This document shows, in pieces, positions 39,928-48,557 of a stretch of DNA of 64,000 bases. The notes below the pieces were generated by a model, which made no database searches, was not told the origin of the DNA, and worked only from the letters and a program-made list of their open reading frames with translations. Made by a program: the position numbers and the translations under genes. The DNA comes from Nocardiopsis sp. NRRL B-16309 (GTDB lineage: Bacteria > Actinomycetota > Actinomycetes > Streptosporangiales > Streptosporangiaceae): NCBI RefSeq assembly GCF_001279585.1, contig NZ_LGEC01000049.1:1-64000 (forward strand), given 5' to 3'. The stretch's first letter is position 1. Every line of letters begins with the position of its first letter.

Positions 39928-40592
39928 GTCAACCAATCATCCGGCTCGACCGTCCCACGCCGACGCGGCGCCGAGGGTGCGCGGGAACGGAATCCTGGTA
40001 CGGGCCGCGGTGGGACGCCGACCCGTGTCCGAACACCGTCGACCCCTGGTCGGCCGCAGGACGGCCACCCGGCCGAAGGACGTTCGGGCGAGGACAGTGC
40101 CCGCCAAGCATACCCGTGACCGGTGTCGGCGTGCCGGAATCGGGTCCAATCGGACCCCTCGTGGCCGCCTCCGGCCGAGTCGCCGGCACCCCGGCGTGTC
40201 GCCGCGCCCCGGCTTTACACGACCGGCCCCGCAGTCAATCACACCGAATTGTCAGCCGATCGGCCGAAGATTAACTATGACGTAGGTCACATATGATTCG
40301 GGACCTTGGCGATGAAAGTCCCGTGTCACGGAGATCACTCGGGCAGGTGACGGAGTGGTCGCGGCGGACCTGGTCGTCCTGGGGGTACCCATGTGGCTCC
40401 CGGACACGTACGATCACGGACAAGTGCTCACGGCTCCCCTGCTCCTCGGCCCGCCGTGCCAAGGCTCGGCACCCCCTCCGGCGGACCGGCCCCTCCCGGC
40501 CCAGGGGCGCGTACTGTGGTGCACCGAACCGAAGGCCCGTGCGGTTCCTCCCGAATTCACGTGCAGCACCAGGAGGTCGAGGTCCCCAGCGG
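39928..40592. other. Long intergenic region
   Basis: 665 bases between divergent genes. I see no protein gene with credible codon use. It contains a Crp-like site (40276-40291). The promoters of the SGNH hydrolase and the large orphan gene must lie here. Confidence 0.4.
40276..40291. promoter_or_regulatory. Crp-like binding site
   Basis: TATGA-CGTAGG-TCACA matches the Crp consensus TGTGA-N6-TCACA in nine of ten fixed positions. It lies about 300 bases before the orphan gene at 40593. Confidence 0.4.
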
Positions 40593-42923
40593 ATGAACGC
40601 CGTCTCTCCGATCTGCCTCGTCGACCTCGCTCCCGCCCTGCGGTGGTCGAAGTCGCCGGACGTGGCACCCCTGCTCCACCACGACCGGTTGATCGACGGC
40701 TGGTGGCACTCGCTGCCCGTCGCCCGCGTACTCGACATCGCCGGCCCGCCGTGGCTGGCCCACGGCATCGCGCGCCTGGCGATGGAACAGTGGTCCCACG
40801 TCCCCCTGGCCGAGTTCCTCCCCACCCTGCGCACCCAGCCGGTGGACTGCTCCGACCTCTCCGAACCCGTCCGCGGAGCGGTGACCGCCACCGCCGGGGA
40901 CTGGGAACACCTCATCTCCGCCTCCCCCCAGGAGATCCTCGAATGGTCGCTCTCGGGCTGCGCGGCCGTCGACGTCGTCAGCACGGTGGCCTGGCGGGCC
41001 CTCCAGCCCTGCTGTGAGCTGCCCGCCGGCCCGACCCCCTCCCCCGCCCTGATGCTGGAGGCCGTGCGGACCATCGCCAACTGGCTGCCCGCCTCCGCCC
41101 CCGACCACGTGCGCAGCGCGCTGGAGTACCTCGACGTCGCCACCGGCGCCTCCGGACAGGAGACCGGTCCCGGATCCTCCCCCGCCCCGCCCCAGTCGCC
41201 CGCCACCCGCGCCATCCGCACGCTGAGGGCCCTGCGCGCCCAGCGCGCGGAGGAGGTGGGCGGCGACCCGGCCGCCGCCTCGGCCACCGAGCCCTCGATC
41301 GCCGCCAACGGCATGGTCAGCTCCGCGGCCATGATCCCGGGCTCGGCCCTGGAGGAGGCCGCCGCCGAGGCGCCGCCCGCCGACACCGTCGGCGACCTGC
41401 GCTCGCAGTTCCGCAGCTCGCTCCTGGGTCCCGGCCGGACGCTGCGCCGCCCCAGTTTCGGGCCGCCCAAGGCCATGCGCCCCGACCACGTCGAGGAACG
41501 GCCCTGCGCGCCCGCGCTGGGCGAGCACCCGCTGGTGGACCTGCTGGAGGAGATGTTCCGGTCCTGGCCGGAACTGGAACGCACGGTCGCCGCCGAACGG
41601 CTCTTCGCCACCGACCCGATCAGCATCCGCGTCCTGTCGGAGCAGATAGCGGTCGACGTCACCGAGATCCGGGCGGCCCAGCGCCGGGTGGAGGAGCGCC
41701 TGCTGCGCTGGCTCAACTCCCCCGAGGGCGCGACCATCACCAAGCACCTGCGCGACCTCTCCGAACAACTCGGGGCGGCCACGACGATCGACCGGCTCAT
41801 CAACGCCCACGCCGACCACCCCGTGGACGTGCCCACGCTCAACACCCCGCTGTGGCGCGTGGTCATCACGCTGTTCACCGACCGCCGGATGCACAACGGC
41901 TGGCTGATCGCGGACGACCCCGCCACCCTGCGCTGGCAGACCCGCGAGCTGCTGAGCGACTCCCCCAGCCTGACCGACGCCGGGATCCGGCTCGGCCGGA
42001 TCGGCATCCGCCAGCAGGAACTGCGCGCGTGGCTGCTGAGCACGCCCGGCGTGACCCTGCGGGACGGGCAGGTCCACGTGGACCCGTCCGTGCCCATCGA
42101 GGCGCCCGCGGGCGCCCAGGCCGGGCATATGGCGCCCGAGGACGCCGGGACCACCACGGAGAACGGGCTGCCCATCCGGCGCCGTCCCGACCAGCCCTAC
42201 CCCGCCTCGGCCGAGTCCGCGGCGGACGAGCGGCACGGATACCAGGACAGACCGGAGTACGACCGGGGCTACGCGGCCCACACGCACGCGCCGGACCCGG
42301 TGCGCGTACCGGCTCCGCACCAGGCTCCCCCGGCCGCGGCGCCCTACTCCCCCGCCGCCCGGACGCCGTTCCCGGTGCGCAACGCCAGCGACCCGGCGAT
42401 GGCCACCCGCTGCTTCCGCGCCCCGGACGGGCGCTGGTGGCACCGGATCGACATCACCGCCGACCACCTCAACGGTGCCCCGGTGGCGGTCCCCACCGGC
42501 TACGCCACCCACCTGGGGCTGCAGCCCGGGCGGCTGCTGTGCCTGACCGCTCCGGGCGCGGACCTGCTGGTGCTGGTGTGGCGGGACCAACCGGCGTTCG
42601 ACTCGCTGCGGCCGCTACTGCGCCGCCAGGCGGCCCAGCCGGGCGACCGCATGTTCATCACCGTGGCCGGTGACCGCCTGGACGCCCGCAAGCTCCCGGC
42701 CACCGACCTGAGCAACTACGCCCCCGCGGCGCGGGCGCTGCACCTGAGCGGGTACACGGCTCCGGCCTCCACCGAGGACGCCCTGCGGATCCTCTCCCGC
42801 CGGATCACCGACAGCGACGACGACTCCATGGCCGACCCGCGCTCGCTGGTGGACCTGCTGGAGGCGCGCGGCGACCACGACATCGCCGGAGAGCTGCGCG
42901 CGGGCCTGTTCGCCACCCGCTGA
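40593..42923 (+). CDS. Large orphan protein with a sigma-region-4-like segment
   Basis: 776 residues from the ATG at 40593 with GAGGT upstream. The N-terminal 250 residues are helical (CLVDLAPALRWSKSPDVAPL, LMLEAVRTIANWLPASAPDH). Residues near 300-420 include PLVDLLEEMFRSWPELERTV, RVLSEQIAVDVTEIRAAQRR, which resembles a helix-turn-helix of sigma-factor type. After a Pro-rich disordered stretch (540-600), the last 170 residues form a compact domain (GRWWHRIDITADHLNGAPVA, GYATHLGLQPGRLLCL). No known family; it may be a DNA-binding or RNA-polymerase-associated protein. High GC, core-like codon use. Confidence 0.6.
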   Translation: MNAVSPICLVDLAPALRWSKSPDVAPLLHHDRLIDGWWHSLPVARVLDIAGPPWLAHGIARLAMEQWSHVPLAEFLPTLRTQPVDCSDLSEPVRGAVTATAGDWEHLISASPQEILEWSLSGCAAVDVVSTVAWRALQPCCELPAGPTPSPALMLEAVRTIANWLPASAPDHVRSALEYLDVATGASGQETGPGSSPAPPQSPATRAIRTLRALRAQRAEEVGGDPAAASATEPSIAANGMVSSAAMIPGSALEEAAAEAPPADTVGDLRSQFRSSLLGPGRTLRRPSFGPPKAMRPDHVEERPCAPALGEHPLVDLLEEMFRSWPELERTVAAERLFATDPISIRVLSEQIAVDVTEIRAAQRRVEERLLRWLNSPEGATITKHLRDLSEQLGAATTIDRLINAHADHPVDVPTLNTPLWRVVITLFTDRRMHNGWLIADDPATLRWQTRELLSDSPSLTDAGIRLGRIGIRQQELRAWLLSTPGVTLRDGQVHVDPSVPIEAPAGAQAGHMAPEDAGTTTENGLPIRRRPDQPYPASAESAADERHGYQDRPEYDRGYAAHTHAPDPVRVPAPHQAPPAAAPYSPAARTPFPVRNASDPAMATRCFRAPDGRWWHRIDITADHLNGAPVAVPTGYATHLGLQPGRLLCLTAPGADLLVLVWRDQPAFDSLRPLLRRQAAQPGDRMFITVAGDRLDARKLPATDLSNYAPAARALHLSGYTAPASTEDALRILSRRITDSDDDSMADPRSLVDLLEARGDHDIAGELRAGLFATR

Positions 42924-43005
42924 CCGGCCGCGCCAGCCGACCTCCGTCTGGCCCGCCGGGGCGGGCGGAGACCGGGGCCCCGACAGGCGGGATGCGCTTC
43001 CTCGC

Positions 43006-43090
43006 GGCGTCCCATCCGAGCCCGGAAGCCGGACCGGGCGTCACCGGTACCGGTAGCGGCCCAGAGCGCGGGCCAGCCGCCGCACACCGT
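43006..43090 (-). pseudogene. Duplicated 3' end of the MocR-type gene
   Basis: This 85-base stretch is an imperfect copy of 43127-43210, which includes the end of the MocR-type gene. On the minus strand it reads GVRRLARALGRYRYR, like the genuine C terminus GVRRLARALDRYQ. It is a remnant of a local duplication and has no start of its own. Confidence 0.7.
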
Positions 43091-43161
43091 CATAGCCCCC
43101 GGGCTGCTCCCGATTTTTCGCCCCGAGGCGTCCCATGCCGAGTCGGAAGCCGGGCAGGCCC

Positions 43162-44601
43162 TCATTGGTACCGGTCCAGGGCACGAGCCAGCCGCCGCAC
43201 GCCCTCGGCGACCTCACGGGCACCGGAGGTCCCGGCGAAGGAGAGCCGCACGTACGGCCCCGGGGGCTCGGCCGCGAAGTAGGCGCGCCCCGGCGCCACC
43301 GCCACGCCCTCGCGCAGCGCCTCCGCGACGGTCGCGGACTCGTCGGCGCCCTCGGGCAGGCGCAGCCACAGGTGGTAGCCGCCGCGCCGGGACACCGGCT
43401 GTTCGAGCCGGGGCAGTTCGCGTACCAGCGCCTGTGTCATGGCGTCGCGCCGCTCGGTGAGACCGGCGGCCATGGCGCGCAGGTGCCGCGGCCAGGACGG
43501 GGCGCCGACGAGCTCCAGTGTGGCCTCCTGGAGCGGGCGCGGAACGAAGAAGCTGTCCACCACCTGGAGGGCGCGCAGCCGGCGCAGGACCGGCCCGCGG
43601 GCGGTGAGCGCGCCCACCCGCAGGTTCGGCGAGGTCGCCTTGGTCAGTGAGCACACGTGCACGACCGTGCCGTGGTCGTCCTCCGAGGCCAGGGTGGGCG
43701 GCAGCGGCGCGGTGTCGGTGTGCGCGAGGCGGCGGGCGAAGTCGTCCTCCACGACGAAGGCTCCCGCCTCCCGGGCGATGCGCAGGACCTCGCGGCGCCG
43801 CTCGGGGGCGAGCACGGCGCCGGTCGGGTTGTGGAAGAGCGGCTGGCACACGAGCAGGCGTGCCCCCGTGGCGGCGAAGGCGTCCGCCAGCAGGCCGGTG
43901 CGCAGTCCGTCGGCGTCCACCGGCACGGGGACCGGGCGTACCCCGCAGGCGCGGGCCGCGGCCAGCAGGCCCGGGTAGGTGGGCGACTCCACCAGGACCG
44001 AGGCGCCCGGGGGCGCGAGGGCGCGCAGCGCGGTGGTCAGGGCGCTCTGCCCGCCGGCGGTGACCAGGACGTCGGCGGCGGTCAGGGGTCCGGAGGGACC
44101 GCCGATCTCGCGGGCGAACCAGCCGCGCAGCTCCGCCAGCCCTTCGACCGGTGGCAGGTCCCACGCGCCCGGTCGGCGGGCCGCGCCGACCAGCGCCGCG
44201 GTGAGCGCGCGCTCGGGGCTCAGGTCGGCGTGGGGGTAGCCGCCGTGCAGGCCGATCACCCCGGGCAGCGGCGCGGAGACGGTGGCCAGGACACCGGTGT
44301 CGTCGACGGTGCGCCGGGGACCGCCCGGGGCGGCCTCGGCGCTCAGGGCGACCTCCTGCCAGGAGGTGTCCTCCAGGCGGCGCGGCCGGCGGCGGGGGGC
44401 GCGGAAGGATCCGGCTCCTGGCCTGGTGACGAGGAACCCCTCGGCCGCGAGTCCGGCGATCGCGCGCGAGACCGTCACCGGGCTGACCCCGTACCGGTCC
44501 ACCAGCTCCCGACTGGAGGGCAGCTTCTCACCTTCCGGGTAGCGATCGAACTCCCGGCGCAGGCGTTCGCGCAGATCGGCCTCACTGCTACTCTTCTTCA
44601 T
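43162..44601 (-). CDS. MocR-type GntR regulator with aminotransferase domain
   Basis: 479 residues from the ATG at 44601. GntR winged helix at 5-70 (YPEGEKLPSSRELVDRYGVS, TVSRAIAGLAAEGFLVTRPG), then a fold-type I aminotransferase domain with ADVLVTAGGQSALTTALRAL, LLVCQPLFHNPTGAVL, FVVEDDFARRL and the PLP Lys in VCSLTKATSPNLRVG. Such regulators sense PLP or amino-metabolites. It is divergent from a DMT exporter, its probable target; their start codons overlap. TATTCT eight bases before the ATG suggests a leaderless transcript. Confidence 0.92.
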   Translation of the reverse strand: MKKSSSEADLRERLRREFDRYPEGEKLPSSRELVDRYGVSPVTVSRAIAGLAAEGFLVTRPGAGSFRAPRRRPRRLEDTSWQEVALSAEAAPGGPRRTVDDTGVLATVSAPLPGVIGLHGGYPHADLSPERALTAALVGAARRPGAWDLPPVEGLAELRGWFAREIGGPSGPLTAADVLVTAGGQSALTTALRALAPPGASVLVESPTYPGLLAAARACGVRPVPVPVDADGLRTGLLADAFAATGARLLVCQPLFHNPTGAVLAPERRREVLRIAREAGAFVVEDDFARRLAHTDTAPLPPTLASEDDHGTVVHVCSLTKATSPNLRVGALTARGPVLRRLRALQVVDSFFVPRPLQEATLELVGAPSWPRHLRAMAAGLTERRDAMTQALVRELPRLEQPVSRRGGYHLWLRLPEGADESATVAEALREGVAVAPGRAYFAAEPPGPYVRLSFAGTSGAREVAEGVRRLARALDRYQ

Positions 44602-45505
44602 GAGACTAGAGAATAGCGCTACTGCTCCCGATCGGATAGCGGTGCGTAGCGGAACCCTGCTGGCGGCCCTGGGCGTCCTGGCCTTCTCGTTCACCTTCCC
44701 CGCGACCCTGTGGTCGCTGGAGGGCTTCGGTCCGTGGTCGTCGACGGCCCTGCGCTGCGCGCTGGCGGGCCTGGCGGCCGCCGTCCTGCTGTACGCCGAA
44801 CGGGGCACGCCCTCGGACCTGCTCCCCCCTCGCCGCCGCCTCCCGGCCCTGGTCGTGGTCACGGCCGGGTGCGTGATCGCGTTCCCCCTGTTCACGGCGC
44901 TGGCTCTGCAGACCACCTCCGCCGGGAACGCCGCCGTGGTCATCGGGGCCCTGCCGCTGGCCACGGCCTCCTACGCCTCGGTCCGCACGGGGGCGCGCCA
45001 CTCGCCCCTGTTCTGGGCGGCGGCGGTCACCGGTGCCCTCGCGGTCGTGGGCTTCACGCTCCTGCGCACCGGCGGGTCGCCCGGCCCGGGCGACCTGTAC
45101 CTGTTCCTGGCGCTGGCCGGAGCCGCCGCCGGGTACGCCGAGGGCGGGCGGCTCGCGGCGCTCATGCCGGGCCGAAAGGTGATCTCCTGGGCCCTGCTGC
45201 TCGCGCTGCCCCTGACGGTGCCCCTGGCGGCCCTCGCGCTCGCCCTGGAACCCGTGAACGTCACCGCCACGGCCGTGGCGGGCCTGGCCTACCTGGCCCT
45301 GGTCAGCCAGTTCGGCGGATTCGTGCTCTGGTACGGGGGCATGGGGCTGATCGGTGTGGTGCGCGCCAGCCAGCTCCAGCTGGCCCAGCCCCTGCTGACC
45401 CTGGTGTGGGCGGTCCTGCTGCTCGGTGAGCACCTGACCGCCGCCGCGCCGCTGACGGCGGCCGTGGTGCTCACGTGCGTGGTGGTCACCCAGCGGGCCC
45501 GCTGA
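44600..45505 (+). CDS. DMT/EamA-family transporter
   Basis: 301 residues with about ten transmembrane helices in two EamA repeats (LLAALGVLAFSFTFPATLWS ... VIGALPLATASYASV; LYLFLALAGAAAGYAEGG ... LLTLVWAVLLLGEHLTAAAP). Likely exports amino acids or related metabolites. The ATG at 44600 overlaps the divergent regulator start; a GTG at 44642 (VRSGTLLAALG) would leave room for a promoter and is a good alternative. The stop overlaps the convergent PLP-lyase gene by 20 bases. Confidence 0.88.
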   Translation: MRLENSATAPDRIAVRSGTLLAALGVLAFSFTFPATLWSLEGFGPWSSTALRCALAGLAAAVLLYAERGTPSDLLPPRRRLPALVVVTAGCVIAFPLFTALALQTTSAGNAAVVIGALPLATASYASVRTGARHSPLFWAAAVTGALAVVGFTLLRTGGSPGPGDLYLFLALAGAAAGYAEGGRLAALMPGRKVISWALLLALPLTVPLAALALALEPVNVTATAVAGLAYLALVSQFGGFVLWYGGMGLIGVVRASQLQLAQPLLTLVWAVLLLGEHLTAAAPLTAAVVLTCVVVTQRAR

Positions 45506-46487
45506 CCCCACCCGGCGCGCGGTCGGCCGGGGCGGTGCCCAGCTCGGCGTAGGTGTCCAGGTCGGCGTTGGCGCCGGTCAGCACGGTGGCCACCAGGTCT
45601 CCGGGGACGTCGTGCGCGCTGAGCGCTGCCAGACCCGCCACCGCGGCGGGCTCGGGCAGCAGGCCCAGGGTCCGGGCGGCCAGGTGCATGGCCGCCACCA
45701 GCTCGCGGTCCTCGACCAGCAGCATGTCGTCCACCAGGGCCCGGATCCGGCGTACCGCCTCGGGCACGGGGGCGCTGATGGCGATTCCGGCGGCGAAGGA
45801 GCCGCGCCGCTCCATGGGGACGGCGCGGCCCTCGCGCCAGCTGTGCACCATGGCCGGCGCCGCCGCGGCGCCGACCCCCACGATCCGGACGCCGGGCCGG
45901 TGCGCGCGCAGCCACCGCGCCACCCCGGTGATCAGGGCTCCGTCGCCGACCGGCAGCAGGAGGGTGTCGATGTCCTCGTTCCGGGCGAGTTCGACTCCGA
46001 TGGTGCCCGCGCCCTCGGAGATCGCGGCCTCGCGGCCGTCGACCACGTAGTGGCGGTCCCGCTCCAGGGCGGCGTACTCCTCGGCGGCGGCCTTCGGATC
46101 GCCCTCGACCGGGTGCACGTCGGCTCCGAAGGTCCGCATGCGGCGCACCTTCACGGGCGAGGCGTCGGCGGAGACGAAGACGTCGGCGGCCAGCCCGTGC
46201 CGACGGGCGGCGTAGGCGATCGCCTGGCCGAAGTTCGCCCCGCCGGACCCGCACACCACGGTCTCGCCCTCGGGCAGGCCGCCGACCAGGAAGTCGGCTC
46301 CCCGGCCCTTGAAACTGCGCAGCGGATTGAGCGACTCGACCTTGGTCAGGACGGGCCGCCCGAGCGCCGCGGCGAGCTGCTCGTCCACGTACTGCGGGGT
46401 ACCGAGGAAGACGGGGTCGACGGTCGCGGCGGCCTCGGCGATCCGGTCCAGGCTCAGGTCCTCGGCGCCGGTGGTGTCCATGGTCAT
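45486..46487 (-). CDS. PLP-dependent ammonia-lyase family enzyme
   Basis: 333 residues. Fold-type II PLP enzyme: PLP Lys60 in SLNPLRSFKGRGADFL, phosphate loop CGSGGANFGQAIA, and the second Gly-rich loop LLLPVGDGALITGVARWL. Nearest in form to threonine/serine dehydratases and diaminopropionate-type lyases. The regulator of the Lrp type is divergent 102 bases away, and a DMT exporter converges, so the group likely handles one amino acid. Confidence 0.85.
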   Translation of the reverse strand: MTMDTTGAEDLSLDRIAEAAATVDPVFLGTPQYVDEQLAAALGRPVLTKVESLNPLRSFKGRGADFLVGGLPEGETVVCGSGGANFGQAIAYAARRHGLAADVFVSADASPVKVRRMRTFGADVHPVEGDPKAAAEEYAALERDRHYVVDGREAAISEGAGTIGVELARNEDIDTLLLPVGDGALITGVARWLRAHRPGVRIVGVGAAAAPAMVHSWREGRAVPMERRGSFAAGIAISAPVPEAVRRIRALVDDMLLVEDRELVAAMHLAARTLGLLPEPAAVAGLAALSAHDVPGDLVATVLTGANADLDTYAELGTAPADRAPGGVSGPAG

Positions 46488-46589
46488 CGGGTGCGCTCCC
46501 CTTCGGTGCGGCGGCTGTGGATCCTCACGCTAGGTGCTGGGGCGCGGGCGGCGATTGTGGATTTCTCCACGGGCGCGCACAATCCTTGC

Positions 46590-47102
46590 GTGCGCACTCC
46601 ACCGTTCCTCGACGAGATCGACCACCTGCTGCTCGGCCTCGTCCAGACCGACGCGACCCGCCCGCTCCACGACCTGGGGGACCGGGTGGGCCTCTCGCCC
46701 AGTGCCGTCCAGCGCCGCCTGACCCGCCTGCGCGCCGCCGGAGTGATCCGGGCACAGGTGGCGGTCGTGGACCCGGTCTCGGTGGGCGCCGGGCTGACCT
46801 GTGTCGTGCTGGTCGCGCTGGCCGACGACGACCCCGACCACCACGCCGCCTTCCGGGAGCGCATGCGCGCCGAACCCCGGGTGCAGCAGTGCTTCGGGAT
46901 CGTCGGCCAGTGGGACTACGTCGTGGTGCTGCTGAGCGCGGACCTCGCCGAGAACCGCGCGCTGTCGCAGCGGTTGTTCGTCCGGCAGGGCCGCGTCGCC
47001 CGCTTCGAGACCCTGCCCTCCTCCGGGGCGGTCAAGGCCGGACTGACGGTGCCGCTGCCCGACCGGACCCGAACGGAACCTGGCACGACACCCGAGAAGT
47101 GA
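46590..47102 (+). CDS. Lrp/AsnC-family regulator
   Basis: 170 residues from a GTG. Winged helix-turn-helix LLLGLVQTDATRPLHDLGDR, GLSPSAVQRRLTRLRAAGVI, then the RAM ligand domain (LTCVVLVALADDDPDHHAAF, CFGIVGQWDYVVVLL). Divergent from the PLP lyase, which it probably controls. Its stop is directly before an iron box. Confidence 0.92.
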   Translation: MRTPPFLDEIDHLLLGLVQTDATRPLHDLGDRVGLSPSAVQRRLTRLRAAGVIRAQVAVVDPVSVGAGLTCVVLVALADDDPDHHAAFRERMRAEPRVQQCFGIVGQWDYVVVLLSADLAENRALSQRLFVRQGRVARFETLPSSGAVKAGLTVPLPDRTRTEPGTTPEK

Positions 47103-47104
47103 TG

Positions 47105-47122
47105 TAGGTTAGGCTTACCTAA
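47105..47122 (+). promoter_or_regulatory. IdeR/DmdR-type iron box
   Basis: TAGGTTAGGCTTACCTAA is nearly the IdeR/DtxR consensus TTAGGTTAGGCTAACCTAA and is itself a dyad. It lies 10 bases before the start of the DUF2470 gene, so iron-loaded repressor would block that gene. Confidence 0.85.
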
Positions 47123-47132
47123 TCATCACGAG

Positions 47133-47918
47133 GTGGTCCCTTTGCCGTCTTCCGTTCCCCAGCCCTCCCCCGCCGACCGGGCCCGCTCAGCCCTCGTCTC
47201 GGGCGGCCCCGCGACCGTGGCCTCCTCCGCCTGGCCCTCGGCGACCGACCCGTTCCAGCTGCCCGACACCGTCTGCCACGTCCATCCCGGCGGCGAGGTG
47301 AGCCTGCTGCTGCCCGACGGACACCCCCTCCTGGACGCCGAGCCCGGCGCCGCCTCCGACGGTTCCGTCGTCATGGCCGAGTTCACCGACCTCGCCCCGG
47401 TCGAGCTGCGCGATCCGGTCAGGGCCATGCTCTGGCTCAGCGGAGCACTGACCGTCCTGGACTCCCCCACGGCGCGGGAGCGAGCGCTGGACGTGGTCCG
47501 GTCCGACCCCGACGACCGGCTCCTGGAGATCGGCCACGGCCGCACGATGGCGCTCCTCCACCCCACACTGCTGGTCTACTCCGACCCCGACGGCGCCCAC
47601 CTGCTCCACCCCCAGGAGTTCGCCGCCGCGCGTACCGACCCCTTCAGCCGGTGGGAGGCGCCGTGGCTGCGCCACGTGGACTCCGACCACCCCGACCTCC
47701 TCGAAGCGCTGACCGAGCGCATCCCGCCGCACCTGCGCACCGGAACGCCGCGCCCCCTGGGCGTGGACCGCTTCGGCCTGCGGCTGCGCGTCGAGGGAGC
47801 CGACGGCGACCACGACGTCCGGCTGCCGTTCCGCCGGCCCGCGCGCACCGCCCACGATGTCGCCGCCGAGGTGCACGGACTGGCGGGCCTGTCCCCCTTC
47901 GGGTCCGAGCTCCCCTGA
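47133..47918 (+). CDS. DUF2470 protein, iron regulated
   Basis: 261 residues from a GTG at 47133; a TTG at 47142 with GAGG at a better distance is an alternative. The C-terminal part (DPFSRWEAPWLRHVDSDHPD, RPLGVDRFGLRLRVEGADGD, DVRLPFRRPARTAHDVAAEV) fits DUF2470, a domain linked to heme or iron enzymes of the HugZ/HutZ group. The split-barrel part seems weak. The iron box argues for a role in iron or heme use. Confidence 0.78.
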   Translation: MVPLPSSVPQPSPADRARSALVSGGPATVASSAWPSATDPFQLPDTVCHVHPGGEVSLLLPDGHPLLDAEPGAASDGSVVMAEFTDLAPVELRDPVRAMLWLSGALTVLDSPTARERALDVVRSDPDDRLLEIGHGRTMALLHPTLLVYSDPDGAHLLHPQEFAAARTDPFSRWEAPWLRHVDSDHPDLLEALTERIPPHLRTGTPRPLGVDRFGLRLRVEGADGDHDVRLPFRRPARTAHDVAAEVHGLAGLSPFGSELP

Positions 47919-47937
47919 CCCGGTGCCCGCCCGGCCC

Positions 47938-48039
47938 TCACCCGATCCAGGCGAGGAGGATCGCGCCCAGGATCCAGGTGGCCGCCAGGATCCACGGGTT
48001 CCGCCCGCGGGCGGGCGGCACGGGGGTGGGAGGTTCCAT
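47938..48039 (-). CDS. 33-residue single-helix membrane peptide
   Basis: Starts MEPPTPVPPARGRNPWILAA with GGGTGGAG before the ATG, and continues as one hydrophobic helix to the C terminus (WILGAILLAWIG). A Pro-rich cytoplasmic end plus one transmembrane segment is typical of small actinobacterial membrane peptides. It lies on the same strand as the suf operon but beyond its terminator. Function unknown. Confidence 0.6.
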   Translation of the reverse strand: MEPPTPVPPARGRNPWILAATWILGAILLAWIG

Positions 48040-48102
48040 GGCTCCACCCTGGCCCTTCGGCCCGTGGTCCGCATGAGTACGCCCACCCAGCCCCGCGCAC
48101 AC

Positions 48103-48136
48103 GTGTGGGCCGGGACCCGAAGGTCCCGGCCCACAC
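48103..48136 (-). terminator. Terminator of the suf operon
   Basis: A perfect 15-base-pair stem (48103-48117 with 48122-48136) and a CGAA tetraloop, 38 bases after the sufT stop. Confidence 0.9.
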
Positions 48137-48173
48137 GAGGGAGGGCACCCATGGCGGGTGTCCCCGACGTCCC

Positions 48174-48557
48174 TCAGACGTTGAAGCCCAGCATCCGCAG
48201 CTGGTCCCGGCCGTCGTCGGTGATCTTGTCCGGACCCCACGGCGGCATCCAGACCCAGTTGATCTTGACCTCGCGCTCGAACTCGTCCAGAGCGCTGACC
48301 GCCTGGTCCTCGATCACGTCGGTCAGCGGGCACGCCGCACTGGTCAGCGTCATGTCCAGGGTGATGACGTCCTTGTCGGCGTTCACCCCGTACAGCAGAC
48401 CCAGGTCGACGACGTTCACGCCCAGCTCGGGGTCGATCACGTCCTTGAGCGCCTCGCCGATCTCCTCGACCAGCTCCTGGGCCTCGGGCGACAGGGGGGC
48501 CTGCTCGGGGGCGGCGCTCTCGGCCGCCTCGGTCGTTGTCGTCTCGTTCTCGCTCAT
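48174..48557 (-). CDS. sufT: SufT-like DUF59 Fe-S assembly factor
   Basis: 127 residues. An acidic, disordered start (TEAAESAAPEQAPLS) then the DUF59 domain: ALKDVIDPELGVNVVDLGLL, MTLTSAACPLTDVIEDQ with the conserved Cys, and INWVWMPPWGPDKITDDGRD. It helps mature Fe-S proteins. The ATG overlaps the sufU stop (ATGA). Last gene of the suf operon. Confidence 0.93.
   Translation of the reverse strand: MSENETTTTEAAESAAPEQAPLSPEAQELVEEIGEALKDVIDPELGVNVVDLGLLYGVNADKDVITLDMTLTSAACPLTDVIEDQAVSALDEFEREVKINWVWMPPWGPDKITDDGRDQLRMLGFNV

Noticed and set aside
40557..42590. Long antisense frame opposite the orphan gene
   Set aside because: Gly/Arg/Val-rich shadow. The plus strand shows better codon bias and a ribosome site.
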